From: Asticcacaulis biprosthecium C19
GTDB lineage: Bacteria; Pseudomonadota; Alphaproteobacteria; Caulobacterales; Caulobacteraceae
NCBI RefSeq assembly: GCF_000204015.1
Contig: NZ_GL883079.1
Coordinates: 315,954 to 375,382 of the forward strand
Direction of reading: 5' to 3'
DNA: 59,429 bases
Below are positions 41,043 through 49,858 of the stretch, in pieces. Position 1 is the first letter of the stretch. Every line of letters begins with the position of its first letter. The position numbers and the translations under genes were made by a program. The notes below the pieces were generated by a model. It ran no database searches and was not told the origin of the DNA. It saw only the letters and a list, made by a program, of their open reading frames with translations.

Positions 41043-42521
41043 ATGAGGTCGTTTCTCGCCGCGCTTGTCTTTGTCTTTCTGTTCGTGCACGCCGCCGTCG
41101 CCCAGACCACGCCGACCGGTGATGTTTCCGTGTGTCCCGTAACCACCGCCGAGCCGCCGGCGCGGTTCGATGATCCTGCCTGTCGCTCGGCCACAATCGC
41201 CGGCCTGGACCCACAGGGTCGCGATATCTGGGTCCGCGCCACGATCGACGTTCAGCCGACGGCGAACGCGCCAATGGGCCTCTATGTTTTGGCCAAGGCG
41301 TCGACCGAGGCCTGGGTCAACGGCGTGCGGGTCGGCACCAATGGAAGGCCGGGCGCTTCAAAAGCGGTGGAAACACCAGGCCGCATGGACAGTGTGTTTT
41401 ACCTGCGCGACGGGCTGTTGCGCGCGGGCAGCAATGAGGTCGTCCTGCGCATGTCGTCTTTCCACGGCAGCATCCGGCTGAGCCAACCGGTGCACTGGAT
41501 TGCCATCGCGCCCTATGCCGACCCGACGGACAAGCTGCTGCGCCTGTACTGGCCGTCCCTGGTGACTTTCGGTGTACTGCTTGCTGGCGCCTTCTTTTTC
41601 GCCAGCTCGGCCCTGTCGGCCGTCAATCGCCGCGATCCACTGCTGTTGGCTTTATTGTCGCTGCTGGCGGCGGCGCAACTGTTCGCGGAAACCTATCGCG
41701 GTCTGGCACCCTATGCTTATCCCGTCCAGGACGCACGATTGATGGCGATTACCGGCCTGTCGGCCGCATTCAGCGTGACACTGGCGGCACTGGTGACATG
41801 GCGATTTGTCGAGCAGAGACGATTCGCTGTTTTGGCGGGTGTTGTGGGACTGATACTGGTGCCTTTGATCCTGATGCCGGGCTTTGATGGCAAGGCTGCC
41901 TTTTCGATCCTGGCGGCTGCGGCGGCCAGCGCCGTGATCTCCGGCCTTGCGGCCTTTAAAGGCGACCGGGCAGGGCGGTGGTGGACCATTGTCCTTACGG
42001 CATTCGCAGGGTCGATCCTGGTATCCCAGGACATGTTTCTCAATGCGATCTTCTTCTACGAAGTCGCGGCTTTGCTGCTGGTGCTATTCGTCGTGCGGGC
42101 CCTGACGTTCGAACGCGAACGGCGCGAGCACGAAAAGGAGCGGATTCGGGCACACGATTTGGAACTGGCGCTATCGCGCGCGACCCAGGCGCAGGCCCTG
42201 GCCACCTTACGGATCAATGCCGCCGGCAGTGTTACGATCGTCAAGGCTTCCGACATCGCCCTGTGCAAGGGCGCTGACGACTATGTGGAACTGCATTTGG
42301 CGGACGGCCGAACCATCCTGCACAACGGCGGGCTGGCAGAGCTTGAGGCCGAACTGCCGCCTGGCTTCCTGCGTGTGCATCGATCCTTCATTGTCAACAC
42401 CGCCTTTGTCGAAAAGCTGACGCGCGACGCGACAGGAACGGGGGTTTTGACCCTGTCGACAGGCGCCCAGGCCCCGGTCAGCCGAAGGATTATGCCGAAG
42501 GTGAGGAGCGCGTTAGCTTGA
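41043..42521 (+). CDS. Membrane protein with C-terminal LytTR DNA-binding domain
   Basis: 492 residues. Signal peptide (FLAALVFVFLFVHAAVAQ), an extracytoplasmic beta domain of about 130 residues (APMGLYVLAKASTEAWVNGV is typical of a 7TMR-DISM-like sensor), then about seven transmembrane segments (LVTFGVLLAGAFFFASSAL to LLLVLFVVRAL). A short coil (FERERREHEKERIRAHDLEL) leads to a LytTR domain: VKASDIALCKGADDYVELHLADGRTILHNGG, LRVHRSFIVNT, APVSRRIMPKV. It looks like a one-component sensor-regulator binding DNA from the membrane. Target unknown. Divergent from the peptidase gene. Confidence 0.85.
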   Translation: MRSFLAALVFVFLFVHAAVAQTTPTGDVSVCPVTTAEPPARFDDPACRSATIAGLDPQGRDIWVRATIDVQPTANAPMGLYVLAKASTEAWVNGVRVGTNGRPGASKAVETPGRMDSVFYLRDGLLRAGSNEVVLRMSSFHGSIRLSQPVHWIAIAPYADPTDKLLRLYWPSLVTFGVLLAGAFFFASSALSAVNRRDPLLLALLSLLAAAQLFAETYRGLAPYAYPVQDARLMAITGLSAAFSVTLAALVTWRFVEQRRFAVLAGVVGLILVPLILMPGFDGKAAFSILAAAAASAVISGLAAFKGDRAGRWWTIVLTAFAGSILVSQDMFLNAIFFYEVAALLLVLFVVRALTFERERREHEKERIRAHDLELALSRATQAQALATLRINAAGSVTIVKASDIALCKGADDYVELHLADGRTILHNGGLAELEAELPPGFLRVHRSFIVNTAFVEKLTRDATGTGVLTLSTGAQAPVSRRIMPKVRSALA

Positions 42522-42584
42522 GGTAGCACAAACGCCGCCCGGATCGAATCGTATTAGAAATAGTTCTGTCATGCGGGTGCGCGC

Positions 42585-42613
42585 TTGACCTTCCTTTTTA
42601 TTTCCGCCAAAGA
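42585..42613 (+). promoter_or_regulatory. Possible promoter of tRNA-Leu
   Basis: TTGACC (42585-42590) with 17 bases to CAAAGA (42608-42613), 13 bases before the tRNA. The -35 is good; the -10 is weak. Confidence 0.3.
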
Positions 42614-42625
42614 CGCCGCGGACCT

Positions 42626-42710
42626 GCGGATGTGGCGGAACTGGTAGACGCACTGGGTTTAGGTTCCAGCGCTGCAAGGCGTGGAGGTTCGAGTCCTCTC
42701 ATCCGCACCA
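42626..42710 (+). tRNA. tRNA-Leu (anticodon UAG)
   Basis: 85 bases including an encoded CCA. Acceptor GCGGATG pairs with CATCCGC; the D arm GGCGGAACTGGTAGACGC has the leucine-type long pattern; the anticodon arm CTGGGTTTAGGTTCCAG places TAG in the loop; a variable arm of class II size and the T arm GGAGGTTCGAGTCCTCT follow. Reads CUA codons and probably CUG by wobble. Confidence 0.96.
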
Positions 42711-42847
42711 ATCCCCACCAGACTATTTCCCTGAGACGTTGATCCGACGACAGCGTTGGCGGGTGGCCTGGTCATAACCGTTGGCCTGTGCGCTGGCCAT
42801 AAGAATCACCCCTTGCGCTTTCGTCCCGGTCTGCCACATAGCAGGGC

Positions 42848-43294
42848 ATGACCGACACCAATGCCTATCCACAAACCTATCGTCCCTGGTTGTCCATCGC
42901 TGTCTTAGGCGGCTGTTTGGCGCTGATCGCCGGCAAACTGGTGTTCATGCTGCTGAGTCCTGCCACCCAGCCGCAGGCCATGCGCGATATGGCGCTGTTT
43001 CTGCCTATGGCAGGGCTTTTCGGCTGGTACGCGACCAATCGGTTCACGCTGACCGCCGATCGCTTCGACAATCGTTATCTGTGGAAGCACCAGGTCTATA
43101 ACCGTGGCGCCATCGTCAACGTCGAGGACGTGCGCAGCGTCCGCGGTCGAATGTCGGTGGTGCTGATGGTGCGTGAGGCAGACGGCCGTACCCGTCCCAT
43201 TTATGTCTCGCCGCCGGGCAAGGGCGGCAAGGCCTTCGCCGCCTGGCTGGGCGGTCTGCCGGGCTCGGAAGCGTTGGCTGCTGCCGGAAACTGA
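42848..43294 (+). CDS. Small membrane protein, PH-domain-like C-terminus
   Basis: 148 residues, weak ribosome binding site. Two transmembrane segments (WLSIAVLGGCLALIAGKLVFML and MALFLPMAGLFGWYA) followed by a soluble beta-rich tail beginning NRFTLTADRFDNRYLWKHQVYN and VEDVRSVRGRMSVVLMV, which looks like a bacterial PH-like domain. The end is a Gly/Ala-rich helix. Unknown function. Confidence 0.65.
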   Translation: MTDTNAYPQTYRPWLSIAVLGGCLALIAGKLVFMLLSPATQPQAMRDMALFLPMAGLFGWYATNRFTLTADRFDNRYLWKHQVYNRGAIVNVEDVRSVRGRMSVVLMVREADGRTRPIYVSPPGKGGKAFAAWLGGLPGSEALAAAGN

Positions 43295-43339
43295 CGCGGA
43301 CTCACGCCTTGATGCGGGAAACACAAGGGAGGCCAACCG

Positions 43340-43801
43340 ATGGCGACCGAACCGTACCGCCTTGAAACCGCTCCTGAGCGCAAGCTGACAGGACTAAGCG
43401 GCCATTACGATATGACCACCAATTCGCAGATCCCGGCGCTGTGGGACAGGTTCAACACGTTTGAACTGCCCGAGCGGCCCGACCCGGAGGTCTATTACGG
43501 CGTCTGCTACAACAATAGCGACTCAGGTTTCGACTATCTGTGCGGCGTGGAGATTGCGGACGACCTTGAACTTCCGGCTGAATTTAACGTTCTTGACATC
43601 GCGGCGCAAACCTATGCTGTCTTTACCCATACAGGCCATATTTCCGGGATCGGCCACACTTGGGGGCAGGTCTGGCAGCAGCACGTGCCGCAATTCGGGC
43701 TGAAGGTTTTGCCGGCGCCGTTTTACGAACGCTACGGTCCGGACTTCGACCCCGAAAGCGGAAATGGCGAAGTGACAATCTGGATACCGGTAGCAGGTTA
43801 A
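43340..43801 (+). CDS. GyrI-like / AraC effector-binding-type protein
   Basis: 153 residues, GAGG upstream. The start YRLETAPERKLTGLSGHYDM and the blocks IPALWDRFNTF, YYGVCYNN, VLDIAAQTYAVFTHTGHISGI, TWGQVWQQ and FYERYGPDFDPESGNGEVTIWIPV match stand-alone effector-binding (Bacterial transcription activator, GyrI/SbmC) proteins. Such domains bind small molecules; some inhibit gyrase. Another member of the superfamily is encoded at 49387-49848. Confidence 0.85.
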   Translation: MATEPYRLETAPERKLTGLSGHYDMTTNSQIPALWDRFNTFELPERPDPEVYYGVCYNNSDSGFDYLCGVEIADDLELPAEFNVLDIAAQTYAVFTHTGHISGIGHTWGQVWQQHVPQFGLKVLPAPFYERYGPDFDPESGNGEVTIWIPVAG

Positions 43802-43932
43802 ACATGGCGGCGCCGGTGTGGTGTGCCTTTCTTTCGGAAACGATGCTGCGGTTACTCTGACGGTAAGTCGCCCCACCACCATTTCGCTGCGCGTCACTTC
43901 GCTTTGCTACGTTTTGCTTCGCTCATGGTCCC

Positions 43933-43952
43933 CCTCCCCACACGTGGGGAGG
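43933..43952. repeat. Hairpin in the spacer before the beta-propeller gene
   Basis: CCTCCCCAC (43933-43941) pairs perfectly with GTGGGGAGG (43944-43952), loop AC. It lies after a stretch with repeated TTCGCT motifs (43882-43925). Could terminate the preceding gene or be a dispersed intergenic repeat. Confidence 0.6.
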
Positions 43953-44033
43953 TATGATATTACGCTTAACCGTTTTGTAACTGGCGCAACCGTCCGCCCG
44001 TGCTACCGTCGCGCGAGGAAGACGGAGGGCATC

Positions 44034-45263
44034 ATGCGGTGGACAGGGCTTTTGACAGCAGCAGCGTGGCTGTTGGCCGGCAGCGCCATGGCGCAGGATT
44101 TCGACATCAACGCCTTCCGGCAGCACCGCAAGGCGGCGATCGCGGCGGTCAATGGTGGCGATTTCGCCGCCGCCCGCAGCGAAGTCGCTCAGGCCCGGGC
44201 CCTGTTGCCGTCGGCGCCTTCTGTGCTGATGCTGGGGGCGCAGATCGAGTCGGCTGCCGGTGACAACCCAGCCACCAAGGCCTGGGTCGACGATTATCTC
44301 AAACGCGGCCTATGGTTCGATCCGGCGCGTTATCCCGGCCTGATGATGGTGATGGACGACGCGGCCAAGGCGCTGTTGGCGGCCAATGGCGCCGATCTCG
44401 GCAGCTTTGCCACCCTCGCCGAAATCCCCGAAGCCGTCCTGGTTGAAAGCGTCGCCATCGCCGGCGATGGCAAACTGTATTTCGGCACTGTCCATGACGG
44501 CGCCGTCAACCGGCTGGAAAAGCGCTATGTCATTCACGACCTTCCTGGCGGTGTCGGCGGTTACGGCCTGGCCGTCGATGCGGATACGGCATGGCTGGCG
44601 ACCAGCCCCGGTGGCGTTGCCGGCGTTTCGGCAGCTTTGCGCCTTCCTGAGGTCCTGCAGCTTCGTCTGAAGGACGGCGAACTGTTGCAGCACTTCGGTC
44701 ATGACGATGCCAAGGGGTTTAATGACCTGGCTCTGGGCAAGACGGACCTTTACACCAGCGACAGTCAGGGCGGCGCTGTCTACCGCCTGAGGGGCCGGGG
44801 AGGCGCCTTGGAGGGGCTTATCCCCGCCGGTAGACTGGGTTCGCCGCAGGGCTTGGCAGAAAGCTCCGACGGCAAGACCCTGATCGTTGCCGACTATCCG
44901 TCGGGGCTGTGGCGGGTCGACCTTGCGACCGGCGCGGCTTCGCTGCTGGCCGTGCCGGACACGGCGTCGCTGACCGGCGTCGACGGCGTGGTGCGCGACG
45001 GCGACGACCTGATCGTCGTCCAGAACGGCGTCAAGCCGGCCCGGGGCCTGCGTGTCCACATGAAGCCCGACTGGCAGGCGATTGAGTCGGTTGAGGTTCT
45101 GCTGCGTGGCGGCCAACTGGAAGAACCGACCGGCGGCGTGATCGATGGCGGCGACTATGTCTTCGTCGCGCGCAGCCAATGGACCGATTTTGGCGACGAC
45201 GGCGGCGTTGTGGAGGGCGGCGCCAAACCGGCCATCATCGGCAGGCTCAAGCTGCGCGATTGA
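44034..45263 (+). CDS. Secreted beta-propeller (SMP-30-like) protein with a helical N-terminus
   Basis: 409 residues from ATG 44034 (GGAGGG upstream); an open frame extends to 43818 but crosses the hairpin and lacks protein character. Signal peptide LLTAAAWLLAGSAMAQ. Residues about 20-110 look like a TPR-like helical pair. The rest is a six-bladed propeller: VESVAIAGDGKLYFGTVHDG, GYGLAVDADTAWLATSP, GFNDLALGKTDLYTSDSQGG, PQGLAESSDGKTLIVADYPSGLWRVDL, LTGVDGVVRDGDDLIVVQNG. Relatives include gluconolactonase-like enzymes; the calcium/active residues cannot be confirmed here. Confidence 0.8.
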   Translation: MRWTGLLTAAAWLLAGSAMAQDFDINAFRQHRKAAIAAVNGGDFAAARSEVAQARALLPSAPSVLMLGAQIESAAGDNPATKAWVDDYLKRGLWFDPARYPGLMMVMDDAAKALLAANGADLGSFATLAEIPEAVLVESVAIAGDGKLYFGTVHDGAVNRLEKRYVIHDLPGGVGGYGLAVDADTAWLATSPGGVAGVSAALRLPEVLQLRLKDGELLQHFGHDDAKGFNDLALGKTDLYTSDSQGGAVYRLRGRGGALEGLIPAGRLGSPQGLAESSDGKTLIVADYPSGLWRVDLATGAASLLAVPDTASLTGVDGVVRDGDDLIVVQNGVKPARGLRVHMKPDWQAIESVEVLLRGGQLEEPTGGVIDGGDYVFVARSQWTDFGDDGGVVEGGAKPAIIGRLKLRD

Positions 45264-45319
45264 CAAGCCGCCGCGGTCCATCCGATAGTCGCTGCTGAAA
45301 TCTGTTCGGGGTCTTCTCT

Positions 45320-46561
45320 ATGAAGTCGAAATTCGCGCTGTTCATTCTCGCCGCCATGGTGCTGGGCGTTGCCGCCGGCTGGGGGACGCACAACTATCTC
45401 GACCCGGCCTATACGCCGACGGCGATCATGATCTTCGGGATGCTGACCAAGATTTTCATCACCCTGATCAAGATGATCATCGCGCCCCTGGTGCTGTTCA
45501 CCCTGATCGCCGGTATCGGTCACATGGAAGACGCCGCCACCGTTGGCCGGGTTGGGGCCAAGGCCATGGCCTGGTTCATCGTCGCGTCGATCGTGTCGCT
45601 GCTCCTGGGCATGGTGATGGTAGAGTGGCTGCAACCCGGCGCCGGCATGTCTTTGGGCGCCGTGGGCGAGGCGGCCAAGGTTCCGTCCACCGCAAATTTC
45701 ACCATTGAAAGCTTTATCCTGCACCTGATCCCGTCGTCGATCATCGACGCCATGGCCAAGAACGAAATCCTGCAGATTGTTGTCTTCTCGGTCTTTGTCG
45801 GGACGGCCATCGCCATGCTGGACGACAAGGCGCCGCAGATCATGCACCTGGCCGAACAGGGCGCGGCCATCATGCTGAAGGTCACCGAACTGGTCATGCT
45901 GTTCGCGCCGTTCGCCATCTTCGGGGCCCTGGCCAAGACCGTGGCGGAACAGGGGCTGCCGATCCTGGTCACCTATGCCAAGTTCATGGGCGGTTTCTAT
46001 GCCTCGTTGGGGGTGTTGTGGGTCATCCTGATCGTGGCCGGCCTGCTGGTCGTTGGGCCGCGCCTGTTCAAGATCCTGGCTGTGGTACGCGATCCGGCTT
46101 TGCTGGCCTTCTCGACCGCCTCGTCTGAAGCCGCCTATCCGAAGGTGTTGCAGGCCTTGCCGCAGGTCGGCGTGTCGCGCAAGATCGTCTCCTTCGTCCT
46201 GCCGCTGGGCTATTCGTTCAACCTCGACGGCTCGATGATCTACTGCACCTTTGCCACACTGTTCATCGCTCAGGCTCATGGCGTGGAATTCACCACCGGG
46301 CAGATGGTGATGATGCTGTTCCTGCTGCTGATCACCTCCAAGGGAATCGCCGGCGTGCCGCGTGCGTCTCTGGTGGTCATCATGGCGACCCTGACCTATT
46401 TCGGCCTGCCGGAAGAATGGATCGCCCTGGTGCTGGGCGTCGACCACCTGCTCGACATGGGCCGCTCGGCGACCAACGTTGTTGGCAACACCGTCGCCTC
46501 GGCCGTGGTCGCCAAGTGGGAAGGGCAGCTTGAGCCGGAAGTGATACCGGAAAAAGCGTGA
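45320..46561 (+). CDS. Dicarboxylate/amino acid:cation symporter (DctA/GltP family)
   Basis: 413 residues, about eight membrane segments plus two re-entrant loops, as in the DAACS fold. Seen: MLTKIFITLIKMIIAPLVLFTLI, the first re-entrant loop FSTASSEAAYPKVLQ (serine-rich motif), the substrate/Na segment GYSFNLDGSMIYCTFATLF (the usual NMDG motif is NLDG), and the second loop SKGIAGVPRASLVVI. The end has LGVDHLLDMGRSATNVVGN. Takes up C4-dicarboxylates or acidic amino acids across the inner membrane; which one is not decided by sequence. Confidence 0.9.
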   Translation: MKSKFALFILAAMVLGVAAGWGTHNYLDPAYTPTAIMIFGMLTKIFITLIKMIIAPLVLFTLIAGIGHMEDAATVGRVGAKAMAWFIVASIVSLLLGMVMVEWLQPGAGMSLGAVGEAAKVPSTANFTIESFILHLIPSSIIDAMAKNEILQIVVFSVFVGTAIAMLDDKAPQIMHLAEQGAAIMLKVTELVMLFAPFAIFGALAKTVAEQGLPILVTYAKFMGGFYASLGVLWVILIVAGLLVVGPRLFKILAVVRDPALLAFSTASSEAAYPKVLQALPQVGVSRKIVSFVLPLGYSFNLDGSMIYCTFATLFIAQAHGVEFTTGQMVMMLFLLLITSKGIAGVPRASLVVIMATLTYFGLPEEWIALVLGVDHLLDMGRSATNVVGNTVASAVVAKWEGQLEPEVIPEKA

Positions 46562-46896
46562 CCGGAAAAACGCGCTTGGGATAGCAGGAGAATGCTAACC
46601 AGGCGTGAGTTCCCTTGGACAATCCTGCACGCTTTCCCGCAGGAAAATTTTCTGCTGGGTGTTTTGGGATCTATGTCCTTATCTAGACGTGCCTTTAGGC
46701 CGGGCGCGGCTGGTTTCGATTTTTTGCCGTTAAGGCTATTTCGCCGGATATAGCCGTTGACCTGCCGCCCAATCATGCCATAAGGGCTCATCTTTCGGCG
46801 CGCCCGCAGCAAGCGGTCGCGCTTTGTCTCTTTCAGCCGCCGGATTCGGGCCCGTTCAGGGAGCGGACACTGATCCGGCTTAAGGTGCCAAAACCG
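46562..46896. other. Region upstream of tig
   Basis: 335 bases without a gene. TTGACC at 46754 is a candidate -35 with an AT-containing stretch (CATAAG) about 17 bases on. An imperfect palindrome AGGAAAATTTTCT occurs near 46641. Nothing else recognisable. Confidence 0.4.
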
Positions 46897-48249
46897 ATGC
46901 AAGTCGTTGAAAAATTGAATGAAGGTCTCAGCCGCGTTCTCGAGGTCACGATCGCCAAAGACCAGTTGACTCTTAAGCTGGACGCCAAGATCGCCGAGAT
47001 CGCTCCCAAGATGAACATCAAGGGCTTCCGCCCGGGCAAGGTGCCTCAGGGCCATGTCCGCAAGATGTACGGCAAGGAGCTGATGAGCGAAATCGTTCAG
47101 GAAACCCTCAACGAAACCACGCAAAAAGCCCTCGACCAGGCCTCGATCCGTCCGGCGTCGCAACCGGAACTGACGCCGATCGGCGACATCGAGCAGGTCA
47201 TCAAGGGCAATTCCGATCTGGCCTATTCGATCGCCGTCGAAATGATGCCGATCTTCACGCCGGTCGAGCCGGCCTCGATTGAATTGACTCGCCCGGTCTA
47301 TACGCCGTCCGACGCCGATATCGACGAAGCCCTCAAGAACGTCGTGTCGCAAACCAAGCAATACGAAGCCAAGGCCGGCAAGGGCAAGGCCGCCCCGAAG
47401 GCAGAAGATGGCGACAAGCTGATCATCGACTTCGTCGGCAAGATCGGTGACGAAGCCTTCGAAGGCGGTTCGGCCGAAGACGCCGAACTGGTCATCGGTT
47501 CGGGCCAGTTTATCCCGGGTTTCGAAGAGCAACTGGTCGGCGCCAAGAAGGGCGAGACCAAGACGCTGAACGTCACCTTCCCGGAAAACTACGGCGCGAA
47601 GAACTTGGCCGGCAAGGAAGCGACCTTTGAAACCACCGTCAAGGACATCCTGGCGGCGAAGGAAGGCGAGGCTGACGACGAACTGGCCAAGACCCTGGGT
47701 CTGGAAAGCCTCGACGCCCTGAAGAACATCCTGAAGACCCAACTCGAACAGCAGTTCAACAGCGCGTCGCGCTTCAAGATGAAGCGTGCCCTGCTGGACG
47801 TCCTGGACGAAAAGCACGACTTCGAACTACCTTCGCGCATGCTGGAAGCTGAATTCCAGGGCATCTGGGGTCAGGTCGAGCAGGACAAGGCCAATGGCCA
47901 GCTTTCCGAAGAAGACGCCGCCAAGTCCGAAGAGGATCTGAAGGCCGAATATCGCAAGATCGCCGAGCGCCGCGTCCGTCTGGGCCTGGTGCTGGCCGAA
48001 ATCGGCACCCGCCAGAACGTCCAGGTCACTGATCAGGAAGTGACCCAGGCGATCATGCAGGAAGCTCGCAACTATCCGGGCCAGGAGCGCCAGGTGTTCG
48101 ACTTCTACCGTAACAACCCGGCTGCCGCGGCTCAGATTCGCGCGCCGATCTACGAAGAAAAGGTCTGCGACCTTATCTTCACCCTGGCTACGGTTACCGA
48201 CTCGCCGATCAGCAAGGAAGACCTGCTGAAGGAAGACGACGAAGCGTAA
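46897..48249 (+). CDS. tig: Trigger factor
   Basis: 450 residues from ATG 46897 (AAGGTG 9 bases upstream); a GTG at 46885 would add four residues. The ribosome-binding signature GFRPGKVP appears as NIKGFRPGKVPQGHVRKMYG near residue 40. The FKBP-like prolyl isomerase domain covers about 155-250 (DGDKLIIDFVGKIGDEAFEGGSAEDAELVIGSGQFIPGFEEQLVGAKKG abbreviated: D-F-x-G to P-G-F-E). The C-terminal chaperone arms end QIRAPIYEEKVCDLIFTLA. Chaperone for nascent chains. In many proteobacteria tig is followed by clpP and clpX; here seven genes intervene before clpX and a terminator follows at once. Confidence 0.95.
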   Translation: MQVVEKLNEGLSRVLEVTIAKDQLTLKLDAKIAEIAPKMNIKGFRPGKVPQGHVRKMYGKELMSEIVQETLNETTQKALDQASIRPASQPELTPIGDIEQVIKGNSDLAYSIAVEMMPIFTPVEPASIELTRPVYTPSDADIDEALKNVVSQTKQYEAKAGKGKAAPKAEDGDKLIIDFVGKIGDEAFEGGSAEDAELVIGSGQFIPGFEEQLVGAKKGETKTLNVTFPENYGAKNLAGKEATFETTVKDILAAKEGEADDELAKTLGLESLDALKNILKTQLEQQFNSASRFKMKRALLDVLDEKHDFELPSRMLEAEFQGIWGQVEQDKANGQLSEEDAAKSEEDLKAEYRKIAERRVRLGLVLAEIGTRQNVQVTDQEVTQAIMQEARNYPGQERQVFDFYRNNPAAAAQIRAPIYEEKVCDLIFTLATVTDSPISKEDLLKEDDEA

Positions 48250-48276
48250 GAGCTTCAGTCAACGACAAATTTAAAG

Positions 48277-48304
48277 GAGGCTCGCTATGGCGGGCCTCTT
48301 TTTT
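48277..48304 (+). terminator. Intrinsic terminator of tig
   Basis: GAGGCTCGC, loop TATG, GCGGGCCTC (one G-U pair), then TTTTTT at 48299-48304. Begins 28 bases after the tig stop. Confidence 0.9.
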
Positions 48305-48361
48305 CTTGCCCGCCGTCCAGCCTTGGGCCAAGTTGAGGCCTGTTATTTTATGGGGGATATC

Positions 48362-48892
48362 ATGCGCAAAACGTTTCTGGTTCTTTTTGCCTCGACCGCT
48401 TTGCTGGGCGGAGTGCCGGTAATGGTTCACGCCGAAACACTGGCCGCCGCGGCGCCCGATGCGGCGACGCAGCGCAAGATCGATCTGGTCGACCGCTATT
48501 TCAAAGCTGTCCATTTCAATGAGATGATGGACAATATGATGAAGTCGATGATGCCGGCTATGGTGGACTCCATGCGCCAGCAATATCCGCAGATGTCGCC
48601 GGAACTGAGCCAGGCGCTGAGCGAGTCCTCCGTGGCGGTGATGGCCGAATTCATCCCGGAATTCCAGAAAGAGACCGTCGTGCTATATGCCGAGGCCTTC
48701 TCGGAGGAAGAGCTGACTCAACTGGTGAATTTTTACGAGAGCCCGGTCGGCCAATCCATCATGGCCAAATCGAATGCGATGATGCCGAAGGTGACGCAAC
48801 TGGCGGTGAAGATGATGCCAGGTGTCCAGGCGAAGATGATGGACCGGCTTTGCAGCAAAATTGACTGCAAAGCCCTGAAACCTGCCGCCTAG
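48362..48892 (+). CDS. Exported DUF2059-type protein
   Basis: 176 residues from ATG 48362, with GGGGGAT just upstream. Signal peptide TFLVLFASTALLGGVPVMVHA. The mature protein is helical: RKIDLVDRYFKAVHFNEMMDNMM near the start, then ETVVLYAEAFSEEELTQLVNFYESPVGQSIMAKSNAMMPKVTQ shortened to the hallmark FYESPVGQSIMAK of DUF2059. Two cysteines at the end (LCSKIDCK). Unknown function, widespread in Proteobacteria. Its stop overlaps the convergent SRPBCC gene by four bases. Confidence 0.85.
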   Translation: MRKTFLVLFASTALLGGVPVMVHAETLAAAAPDAATQRKIDLVDRYFKAVHFNEMMDNMMKSMMPAMVDSMRQQYPQMSPELSQALSESSVAVMAEFIPEFQKETVVLYAEAFSEEELTQLVNFYESPVGQSIMAKSNAMMPKVTQLAVKMMPGVQAKMMDRLCSKIDCKALKPAA

Positions 48893-49374
48893 GCCAGGAT
48901 GGCTTCCAATCGTTCATAGCTGCCTTCCATGCCTTCGGCCATGCCTGTGGCCATGGCGCCGTCGCGAGCTTCCTTCGACGGATAGACGACGATCAGGGTC
49001 ATTTCGGTCCGGCCGCCATTTTCTTCGAGCATAAGCGTGCAGGTGGTTTCACCGCCGGTCCAGTCCTCGTCGAACAGTTCGGTGTGGACGATCTTGGCTG
49101 GCGCTTCGATCTCGAGATAGGTGCCGCCCATGCCCATGGTGCGGTCCGCCTTCTTCCAAACATAGCGGAACGTGCCGCCGACCCGCAGGTCGATCTCACA
49201 CACCGGCATGGTCCAGCCGTCCGGTCCCAGCAGCCAGCGCCTGACCAGTTCCGGCTTGGTATGGGCGTCGAAGACGAGCTGCGCCGACGCCTTGAACGGC
49301 CGCTTGAAGCACAATTCGGTGTCGGACGGCGCGCTGATTTCCAGGGCGCCGTAAAGCTTGGTGATGGCGTTCAT
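48889..49374 (-). CDS. SRPBCC / AHSA1-family protein
   Basis: 161 residues. Classic activator-of-Hsp90-homologue-like domain: FKRPFKASAQLVFDAHTKPELVRRWLLGP, RVGGTFRYVW, KIVHTELFDEDWTGGETTCTL, and the C-terminal helix AMATGMAEGMEGSYERLEAIL. These proteins bind hydrophobic ligands and often sit in operons behind an ArsR regulator, as here. Third gene of the ArsR-GyrI-SRPBCC unit, 12 bases after the GyrI-like gene. Confidence 0.9.
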   Translation of the reverse strand: MNAITKLYGALEISAPSDTELCFKRPFKASAQLVFDAHTKPELVRRWLLGPDGWTMPVCEIDLRVGGTFRYVWKKADRTMGMGGTYLEIEAPAKIVHTELFDEDWTGGETTCTLMLEENGGRTEMTLIVVYPSKEARDGAMATGMAEGMEGSYERLEAILA

Positions 49375-49386
49375 TGTCTGGTCCTT

Positions 49387-49848
49387 TCAGAGCAGGGGAC
49401 GGTTGAGCTGGGTTTGATACTGTGTCAAATCCGGACCCGTTTCAGGACCCTTGGTGTAGACTTCCCAAAGGGTCGGGGCGGGGTTCAGATTTTGGTCGTT
49501 CATCCAGGCGATGAACTGGCCCCAGGCATTGCCCAGGCCTTCGTAGCCGCCTGTATAGACGGTGCGTGCTGTGCGCCCGCCGGGCAGGACGCCGTTGGTC
49601 ACCCGGCCATCGGGCTTTATCTCGGCATCGACCGGCAGGCAGATTGCGAAGTCAAAACTTTCTCCCGGCATCTTCAGGTGATGGGTGAACCACGGACCGG
49701 TCGGCGTGACGCCCTGGGCGCCCAGTACGGCATGCAGTTCCTGGATGCCGGGCCCCATAACCTTCATGATCTCGGACGACGGGCAGGCAATGGCGATCCG
49801 CGCGACCTTTTGTGGCGGCAGGTCGAGGACTTCGGGTGCACTGATCAC
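49387..49848 (-). CDS. GyrI-like effector-binding-domain protein
   Basis: 153 residues. Fold signature of the AraC effector-binding superfamily: PPQKVARIAIACPSSEIMKVMG, GPWFTHHLKMPGESFDFAICLPVD, GGRTARTVYTGGYEGLGNAWGQFIAWM, WEVYTKGPETGPD. The pair of Glu/Tyr near the pocket (GPETGPD, TVYTGGY) is typical of small-molecule binders. It follows the ArsR gene by 10 bases and probably senses or handles the same ligand as the SRPBCC protein. Confidence 0.85.
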   Translation of the reverse strand: MISAPEVLDLPPQKVARIAIACPSSEIMKVMGPGIQELHAVLGAQGVTPTGPWFTHHLKMPGESFDFAICLPVDAEIKPDGRVTNGVLPGGRTARTVYTGGYEGLGNAWGQFIAWMNDQNLNPAPTLWEVYTKGPETGPDLTQYQTQLNRPLL

Positions 49849-49858
49849 AGTGGGCTCC

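Noticed and set aside
42626-42847. Integration site at tRNA-Leu
   Set aside because: No integrase gene and no repeat of the tRNA 3' end were seen nearby.
43818-44033. N-terminal extension of the beta-propeller gene by 72 codons
   Set aside because: The extension crosses a hairpin and TTCGCT repeats, whereas ATG 44034 has GGAGGG and a clean signal peptide.
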